Source of the DNA: an uncultured Desulfobacterium sp.
GTDB taxonomy: Bacteria; Desulfobacterota; Desulfobacteria; Desulfobacterales; Desulfobacteraceae
DNA length: 12,608 nucleotides
Direction: 5' to 3'
NCBI GenBank assembly: GCA_937124525.1
Contig: CAKZLA010000125.1
Location: 1-12,608, forward strand
Shown in pieces: positions 7,711 through 12,608 of this stretch. Numbering within the stretch: position 1 is the first letter of the stretch; each line of letters begins with the position of its first letter. The position numbers were made by a program, and so were the translations under genes. Below the pieces are notes generated by a model that saw nothing but the letters and a program-made list of their open reading frames with translations, was not told the origin of the DNA and did no database searches.

Positions 7711-7854
7711 TTCACAGTCCATAAAAATAGATAGGCTGTAACAGCCTGTCCAATGAGGCATGCAAAACCAGCGATCCATCACTATATGCTTTGCCCGTAT
7801 TCTATGCGCATCTTCTGTTTTCTTTTTGAGTGAATATCTGGTAAAAGACCATCC

Positions 7855-9087
7855 ATGGAAACAACAATCTTCTACATTCTTATTGGTATTCTGGTTTTTG
7901 ATTACGCACTTGAGCGTCTACTTGACTACCTCAACGCAAGCCGGATGGGACAGCCGATACCCAAAGTCCTTGCAGGGCTGTATAATTCTGATAAATATGA
8001 TAAACAGCAGAGCTATCAAAAAACCAATACACAATTTTCATTGGTCAGCGCGACCTTCAGCCTGGTGGTTGTCCTGGTTTTTTTCTTTGTCTCTGGATTT
8101 GCCCATGTCCACTCCTTTGCAGCAGGTATTACGCCGAGCCCAATACTGCAGTGCCTGATTTTTTTTGGCATACTGATGCTCGCCCAGGATATTTTGGGCC
8201 TTCCCTTTCAACTTTACCAAACCTTTGTCATTGAAGAAAAATTTGGCTTCAATAAGATCACCTGGAAACTGTTTATCGGTGACAAAATCAAAGGGTGGCT
8301 GCTGACAGCTGTTCTTGGTGGCAGTATTCTCTCACTTATCACCTGGTTTTACTACCGAACGACGGATATGTTCTGGATTTATGCCTGGTTGATGGTGGCT
8401 GGGATCAGTCTTTTTTTTACCGTATTTTATTCCAATTTGATTGTCCCTCTTTTCAATAAGCAGACAAAATTGGAAGATGGCCAATTAAAGACTGCCATTG
8501 AAAATTTTGCCAACAATGTCAGCTTTCCGGTAAAAGATATCTACATGCTGGATGGCTCAAAACGTTCCACAAAAGCCAATGCTTATTTTACCGGTCTGGG
8601 GAGCAAAAAGAGAATTGTTCTTTTTGATACTTTGATAAACGATCTTACAACCGAGGAGGTTGTGGCAGTTCTGGCCCACGAAATCGGGCATTACAAGAAA
8701 AAACATACATTGCAGGGGATTGTTATTTCTATTTTGCAGATGGGGCTGATTTTCTATCTGCTTTCCCTGTTTCTCGGGGAGGCGGTTTTCTCCCGGGCAC
8801 TGGGCGTGGAGGCAGCTGTTTTTCATATTGGCCTCGTCGCATTTGCCATGCTCTACAGCCCTGTTTCCATGGCAACTGGCCTTATTATGAATATCTGGTC
8901 CAGGAAAAACGAGTACCAGGCCGATGCCTTTGCCAGTAGAACCTTCAGTGGCAAAGCCCTTAGTGATGCCCTGAAAAAGTTGTCCATAAACAACCTTAGC
9001 AACCTGACACCCCACCCGGCGTATGTGTTTTTCTACTACTCACATCCAAGTCTTCATCAGCGTATTTTTGCCATGCAGAAAGAATAA
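7855..9087 (+). CDS. M48 family membrane metalloprotease (Ste24/CAAX protease 1-like)
   Basis: A 410-residue polytopic membrane zinc protease. The HEIGH motif is at 275-279 (His275, Glu276, His279) and the third zinc ligand is Glu353 in NEYQADAF, with Asp357 as in the family's ExxxD. The N-terminal half carries several hydrophobic segments (about 4-20, 60-82, 97-115, 145-165, 175-195) and the LPFQLYQTFVIEEKFGFNK block typical of Ste24-type M48A proteins; two more membrane segments follow HEIGH. The closing PHPAYVFFYYSHPSLHQRI matches the Ste24 C-terminus. Bacteria lack prenylated CAAX substrates, so a membrane-protein quality-control role is likely but inferred. An in-frame stop at 7831-7833 limits the start to ATG 7855, which has no clear Shine-Dalgarno. 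It appears monocistronic. Confidence 0.92.
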   Translation: METTIFYILIGILVFDYALERLLDYLNASRMGQPIPKVLAGLYNSDKYDKQQSYQKTNTQFSLVSATFSLVVVLVFFFVSGFAHVHSFAAGITPSPILQCLIFFGILMLAQDILGLPFQLYQTFVIEEKFGFNKITWKLFIGDKIKGWLLTAVLGGSILSLITWFYYRTTDMFWIYAWLMVAGISLFFTVFYSNLIVPLFNKQTKLEDGQLKTAIENFANNVSFPVKDIYMLDGSKRSTKANAYFTGLGSKKRIVLFDTLINDLTTEEVVAVLAHEIGHYKKKHTLQGIVISILQMGLIFYLLSLFLGEAVFSRALGVEAAVFHIGLVAFAMLYSPVSMATGLIMNIWSRKNEYQADAFASRTFSGKALSDALKKLSINNLSNLTPHPAYVFFYYSHPSLHQRIFAMQKE

Positions 9088-9126
9088 TAATTGTGGGATA
9101 TTTTCCTTGTTTATTCCCTCAAGACC

Positions 9127-9243
9127 TCAAGACAAGGACGGTGGAACCAGAAGGAATTTTCCAAAATGTTTCTTTTTTAGAAATTCGCGTTGGGTATCTG
9201 TAATATTGCCCCCCGAGTTTTTAACAAGGCCCTGATAAATCAT
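9127..9243 (-). CDS. Unrecognised small minus-strand ORF or gene relic (38 aa)
   Basis: The ATG at 9243 opens a 38-codon frame ending TGA 9127-9129. It reads as plausible protein: MIYQGLVKNSGGNITDTQRE, then FLKKKHFGKFLLVPPSLS. The same frame continues upstream without a stop to the TAA at 9310-9312 (SDVKLFCEAL immediately before the Met), and beyond that stop into repeat copy 1. The Shine-Dalgarno is weak. It may be the C-terminal end of a decayed gene whose upstream part is the repeat. I do not recognise the family. Confidence 0.3.
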   Translation of the reverse strand: MIYQGLVKNSGGNITDTQREFLKKKHFGKFLLVPPSLS

Positions 9244-9326
9244 TAGTGCTTCACAGAACAATTTAACATCTGACCGTTTCCGGGATAGAGTGTTTGTGCA
9301 AATAAAAAATTATCTTGTGTAGGAAT

Positions 9327-9406
9327 CCTTCAAAACTACTTTACATTTTCTAAGAGCATTCCCCATTTTTAAGGGCTTTTCCCCAAAAAACTGTAAAGTA
9401 CTTTTG
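9327..9406. repeat. Dispersed repeat copy 1 with internal inverted repeat
   Basis: This block is repeated in the same orientation at about 12124-12200; the first 40 bases (from CCTTCAAAACTAC) match at 35 of 40. Its ends form an inverted repeat: 9331-9349 (CAAAACTACTTTACATTTT) pairs with 9387-9406 with two mismatches around TACTTTACA/TGTAAAGTA. Read on the minus strand it belongs to a 50-codon frame (9462 to 9310) containing MGNALRKCKVVLKD. It lies just upstream of the transporter's ribosome binding site. Confidence 0.75.
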
Positions 9407-9510
9407 GGGTGATATGAAGGATGCCCTTGTGTATTTCGGTTGTAATAACAGATGGCGTTCATGGGGCGGCGCGGTGCAATTCATGCTGAAAGAAAGAGGA
9501 ACAGGTTAAA

Positions 9511-12036
9511 ATGAAATCATCCATGGAAACAAAAACCACCGGGGGAACCCTGGGAACCTTTGCAGGTGTTTTTACCCCAAGCCTGCTGACCATCCTTGGC
9601 ATCATTCTTTTTCTCCGTCTGGGTTTTGTCATTGGTAATGCGGGGCTTGCATCGGCTTTGATCATCCTTGCCCTGGCCAATCTGATATCCATTTTGACCA
9701 GTTTTTCCCTGGCCGCCGTGGCCACGAATCTAAAGGTCAAAGGCGGCGGGGATTATTACCTGATTTCCAGAACCCTGGGGCTTGAGTTCGGCGGGGCCAT
9801 CGGTATTGTGCTGTTCCTTGCCCAGTCTGTGTCCATTGCATTTTACTGCATCGGTTTTGGAGAAGCCCTGGCTGCCATCTTTGCCCCGGGCCTGTCCCTT
9901 TCTCCCCAATGGATCGGGGGGCTTGCCGTATTACTTCTCTTTTTACTGGCATGGATGGGGGCCGACTGGGCCACCCGGTTCCAGTATGGGGTCATGGCCT
10001 TTCTGACACTGGCACTTGTCTCTTTTTACGTTGGCGGTGCCATGCACTGGGATGCCGGATTGCTGGCTCAAAACTGGAGTTCGCAGAAAAGTTCCTTTGG
10101 ATTCTGGATGCTGTTTGCCATCTTTTTTCCCGCAGTCACGGGTTTTACCCAGGGGGTGAGCATGTCCGGAGATTTGAAGGACCCGCTGAAAAGCCTTCCC
10201 CTGGGAACCTTCATGGCCGTGGGAATTTCCATCTGCGTTTATTTTACAGTGGCCGTCCTTATGGCTGGAACCCTGCCCGGTGAGATTTTAAGAAACGACT
10301 ATGGATCAATGAAACAGGCTTCCGCCTGGGGGTTCTTTATTGATGCCGGGGTGATTGCCGCCACCCTGTCCTCGGCCATGGCCTCCTTTCTTGGGGCTCC
10401 CAGAATCCTTCAGTCCCTGTCCTCGGACAAGATTTTTCCTTTTTTAAACCGCTTTGCCAAAGGCTTTGGCCCCACAAATAATCCCCGGAGCGGGGTGCTC
10501 TTATCCCTTGTCATCGCCTTGGGCACCATTGGCCTTGGCCAGTTGGACCTCATTGCACGCATTGTCTCCATGTTTTTTTTGATTTCCTATGGCCTGCTCA
10601 ATTATGCCACCTATTTTGAAGCCAATGCGGCAAGTCCCTCTTTCCGACCCCGGTTTCGATTTTATCATCCATGGATCAGCCTGGCTGGGTTTCTGGCCTG
10701 CCTTGGGGTGATGCTGGCCATTGATTTCAAGATGGGGCTTTTTGCCATTGCCATCATTACAGCTATTTATCTCTATCTTAAACAGACATCAGGACCTGCG
10801 CGATGGGCCGACGGACAACGGTCCTATCACCTGAAAAAAATTCGGGAGAATCTTCTGGCTGCCCAGGAGGATCTGGAACACCCCAGGGACTGGCGACCCT
10901 GTGTGCTTGCCGTGGCCCGGGAAACAGAGGCCAGAAAACAGCTCTTAACCCTGGGGGCATGGTTTGAAGGGGGCAGTGGATTCACCGCGGCGTTGACGGT
11001 GGTGGAAGGCAGGGGGCCCCGCATGGGAAGAGAGTGGCTCAGGGCAAGGGAAGCCCTTACCCTGGAACTTCAGTCGTTGAAACGCCGTTCTTTCCCGGTG
11101 GTGATAACGGCTGCATCCCTTGAAGAGGGGCTTCAGGCCGCCGTTCAATCCTTTGGTATTGGGGCCGTTCATACCAACACGGTTCTCTTGAACCGGCAGG
11201 AATTTGCAGATCCAGAAGCCTCCGCGGAATCAAGCCTCACATCCCTTGTGAGATCGGTTTCCCGGCTCCGGTGCAATACCGTAGTTCTGTCCATGAAGCC
11301 AGATGGATGGGACCCGGTGGAAGCCATAAAGTCAGAAGAAAAAAGAATTGACGTGTGGTGGAAAGGCGATAATTCAAGCCGTCTCATGCTTTTATTTGCC
11401 CATCTCATGGCCCGGAACACCGCCTGGGAAAATTGTATCATAAGGGTGCTGGCCATAAACTATGACACGGATTCCCCGGAAAACAAAGCCGCCCTGCAGA
11501 CGGTGCTTGATGATATCCGGATCAATGCCCTGCCGGTCATTGTCACAGATATCAGCGATGATGTTATTGTGGAATACGCAGGGGATGCCACCCTTGTTTT
11601 TATGCCGTTTTCCCTGAACCGCAACCGGGTGGCAGGGCCCCTGGGAGCTCCCTGCAATGATGTGCTTGAGCGCCTGAACACCGTTGCCATGGTGATGGCT
11701 GCTGAAGATATCAATCTTGATGCCGAGCCCGAAGAGGGGCCGGTGCAGGAACTTTCAGCCCTCATGGATGCCCTTGAGCATGCAGAAAAACGTGCCCTCA
11801 ATGCCCAGCAGGAGGCCGCAGCCACCCGGGAGAAGGCAAGGGAGAAAATGGAGGCGGTGGAGTTATCCGGCGGGGTCATGGATGAGGCTCAGATTGCCGG
11901 ATTGAAAGAGGCATTGTCAGCCCAGCGTCATGCCGAGGTTGCCATGAAAAAGGCTGCCAGAGAAAACAAAAAATCCCAGGATATTGCTGAACAGGCCGAA
12001 GCCAAGGGCATCCCGGTGGACAACAAGGACAATTAA
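9511..12036 (+). CDS. SLC12-like (cation-chloride cotransporter/APC superfamily) membrane transporter
   Basis: An 841-residue inner-membrane protein. Residues ~20-423 form about 12 membrane helices with APC-superfamily features resembling eukaryotic cation-chloride cotransporters: FAGVFTPSLLTILGIILFLR at the first helix, KGGGDYYLISRTLGLEFGGAIG, GVSMSGDLKDPLKSLPLGT (GDLKDP at 220-225) and the ASFLGAPRILQSLSSDKIFP block. A cytoplasmic domain follows (~445-740) in the position of the SLC12 C-terminal domain, with alternating strands such as RPCVLAVA and FPVVITAAS. The tail (~748-830) is rich in Ala, Glu, Lys and Arg and should form coiled coil. The ion or amino acid carried cannot be read from sequence. 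AGAGGA at 9495-9500 precedes the ATG by 10 nt. Codon use is G/C-rich at third positions compared with the spacers. Repeat copies lie on both sides. Confidence 0.88.
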   Translation: MKSSMETKTTGGTLGTFAGVFTPSLLTILGIILFLRLGFVIGNAGLASALIILALANLISILTSFSLAAVATNLKVKGGGDYYLISRTLGLEFGGAIGIVLFLAQSVSIAFYCIGFGEALAAIFAPGLSLSPQWIGGLAVLLLFLLAWMGADWATRFQYGVMAFLTLALVSFYVGGAMHWDAGLLAQNWSSQKSSFGFWMLFAIFFPAVTGFTQGVSMSGDLKDPLKSLPLGTFMAVGISICVYFTVAVLMAGTLPGEILRNDYGSMKQASAWGFFIDAGVIAATLSSAMASFLGAPRILQSLSSDKIFPFLNRFAKGFGPTNNPRSGVLLSLVIALGTIGLGQLDLIARIVSMFFLISYGLLNYATYFEANAASPSFRPRFRFYHPWISLAGFLACLGVMLAIDFKMGLFAIAIITAIYLYLKQTSGPARWADGQRSYHLKKIRENLLAAQEDLEHPRDWRPCVLAVARETEARKQLLTLGAWFEGGSGFTAALTVVEGRGPRMGREWLRAREALTLELQSLKRRSFPVVITAASLEEGLQAAVQSFGIGAVHTNTVLLNRQEFADPEASAESSLTSLVRSVSRLRCNTVVLSMKPDGWDPVEAIKSEEKRIDVWWKGDNSSRLMLLFAHLMARNTAWENCIIRVLAINYDTDSPENKAALQTVLDDIRINALPVIVTDISDDVIVEYAGDATLVFMPFSLNRNRVAGPLGAPCNDVLERLNTVAMVMAAEDINLDAEPEEGPVQELSALMDALEHAEKRALNAQQEAAATREKAREKMEAVELSGGVMDEAQIAGLKEALSAQRHAEVAMKKAARENKKSQDIAEQAEAKGIPVDNKDN

Positions 12037-12076
12037 GGATAAAGGTAGTTGTAAATTTATTTATGGAGGATTAATA

Positions 12077-12151
12077 ATGGCCCATCTTCTTGTGCCGGGG
12101 ATAATAGACGTACCACTTGGCATCCTTCAAAACTACTTTGCACTTTCTTAG
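12077..12151 (+). CDS. 24-codon ORF with perfect Shine-Dalgarno; possible truncated gene start
   Basis: GGAGG (12065-12069) stands 7 nt before ATG 12077, the best-placed ribosome binding site in the right half of the window, yet the frame stops at TAG 12149-12151. It reads MAHLLVPGIIDVPLGILQNY and four more residues. The last ~10 codons lie inside repeat copy 2 and also read GILQNYF in copy 1, so this looks like a real gene start interrupted by the repeat at about 12118. A leader peptide or chance cannot be excluded. Confidence 0.3.
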   Translation: MAHLLVPGIIDVPLGILQNYFALS

Positions 12152-12200
12152 AGCCTTTCCCATTTGCAGGGACTTTTTTTCTAAAAGACTATAAAGTACT
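12124..12200. repeat. Dispersed repeat copy 2 downstream of the transporter
   Basis: A second copy of the block at 9327-9401, in the same orientation, with one 1-nt length difference near its far end. The inverted repeat survives as TACTTTGCA (12134-12142) against TATAAAGTA (12190-12198), with one wobble and one mismatch. On the minus strand it lies within a 70-codon frame (12283 to 12071) containing MGKALRKCKVVLKD followed by AKWYVYYPRHKKMGHY and a stop. The product is unrecognised. Confidence 0.72.
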
Positions 12201-12288
12201 TTGGAGTTTTTATAAGAAACTCCATCCAATGATTTGTAATAACTGGAGCTTCGATATTTTTTGTGGGCAGTCCAGATTCCCAATATGA

Positions 12289-12608
12289 TCTGCCCGCCAT
12301 GAAAATCTACCCACTGATCTGAAGCTCAAGGAGAGACAGGTGGCCATCCTCCATGGCGGACTTCCCGATGTGGAGCAGCAGCATATTGTGGAGGATTTCG
12401 GCAAGGAAAGCGCTCCGGTGCGCCTGCTCATTGCCTCGGACGTGGCATCGGAGGGCATCAATCTGCACTACCTGAGCCATCGGCTCATCCATTTTGATAT
12501 CCCCTGGTCCCTGATGGTGTTCCAGCAGCGCAACGGCCGGGTGGACCGCTATGGCCAGGAGAAAACCCCACATATCCTCTACCTGGTGAGCCAGCCTGAT
12601 AACCAAAA
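12289..12608 (+). pseudogene. SF2 (SNF2/RapA-like) helicase C-terminal fragment, lacking its 5' part
   Basis: The frame opens just after an in-frame TGA (12286-12288) and runs off the window. From about LPTDLKLKERQVAILHGG it reads as a RecA-like second domain of an SF2 ATPase: AILHGGLP, then RLLIASDVASEGINL (motif V), HRLIHFDIPWS and QQRNGRVDRYGQ (motif VI with its arginines). Such helicases occur as large stand-alone proteins in defence islands and as RapA-like proteins, but the family cannot be fixed from ~100 residues. There is no ATG with a binding site before the motifs and no first RecA domain upstream; the DNA before ~12289 is repeat and unrelated sequence. It is either a rearranged remnant or a second assembly junction. 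GC content rises sharply here. Confidence 0.75.

Larger units (their letters stand above)
9088..9510. other. 423-nt intergenic region with repeat copy 1 and possible coding relics
   Basis: The spacer between the M48 and transporter genes holds repeat copy 1 and a minus-strand frame that stays readable from 9462 to 9127 apart from a single TAA at 9310-9312. A small tandem repeat CTCAAGAC CTCAAGAC lies at about 9118-9133. No clear terminator was seen after the protease gene. Confidence 0.5.

Noticed and set aside
7760..8158. 132-codon plus-strand frame overlapping the start of the M48 protease
   Set aside because: It overlaps the M48 coding region in another frame; HExxH, zinc ligands and family C-terminus all lie in the 7855-9087 frame, so this is a shadow.
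1..12608. CRISPR array, tRNA, rRNA or intact insertion sequence
   Set aside because: No regularly spaced repeats, no cloverleaf-like sequences with CCA ends, no rRNA segments and no recognisable transposase were seen on either strand.

Overview
The window looks like pieces of different genomes joined together. Positions 1 to about 2610 are AT-rich, with many TTA leucine codons. They carry the end of prs, then rplY (long-form L25), pth and the start of ychF, a gene order familiar from Gammaproteobacteria (for example Pseudomonas and sulfur oxidisers). From about 2613 the composition and codon use change (more CTG, GCC, GGC, and CCC/GGG-rich runs), and every later gene looks like a free-living, probably sulfate-reducing Desulfobacterota (Desulfobacterales-like) bacterium. 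Both lineage calls are inferences from protein flavour and codon use, not from a search.

The switch happens inside an open frame. The first ~255 residues of the 462-residue product at 1848-3236 are the YchF/OLA1 GTPase; the remaining ~205 are the C-terminus of a type I restriction subunit HsdR. A metagenomic assembly chimera is the leading explanation. The HsdR tail overlaps by 8 nt the start of a 477-residue protein whose C-terminal third resembles a DisA_N/DAC nucleotide-cyclase-like domain (the predicted sensor family I know as DACNV). This coupled hsdR-DAC-like pair is the most interesting biology here: a nucleotide-sensing or nucleotide-making partner of a restriction system.

Downstream lie a CorA-type divalent cation channel (minus strand, with GTN in place of GMN), a DhnA/FbaB-type class I fructose-bisphosphate aldolase, a Ste24/HtpX-like M48 membrane metalloprotease, and a large SLC12-like transporter with a cytoplasmic domain and a coiled-coil tail. 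These are housekeeping or accessory genes with separate intergenic regions and no evident common pathway. The transporter is bracketed by two copies of a ~75-bp repeat with an internal inverted repeat. In one 40-bp block all five differences between copies fall at third codon positions of a minus-strand frame, so the repeat may be the remains of a coding element.

The right edge (12289-12608) is a fragment of an SF2 (SNF2/RapA-like) helicase C-terminal domain with no start of its own, directly after repeat copy 2; this may be a second junction. No tRNA, rRNA, CRISPR array or intact transposase was recognised.
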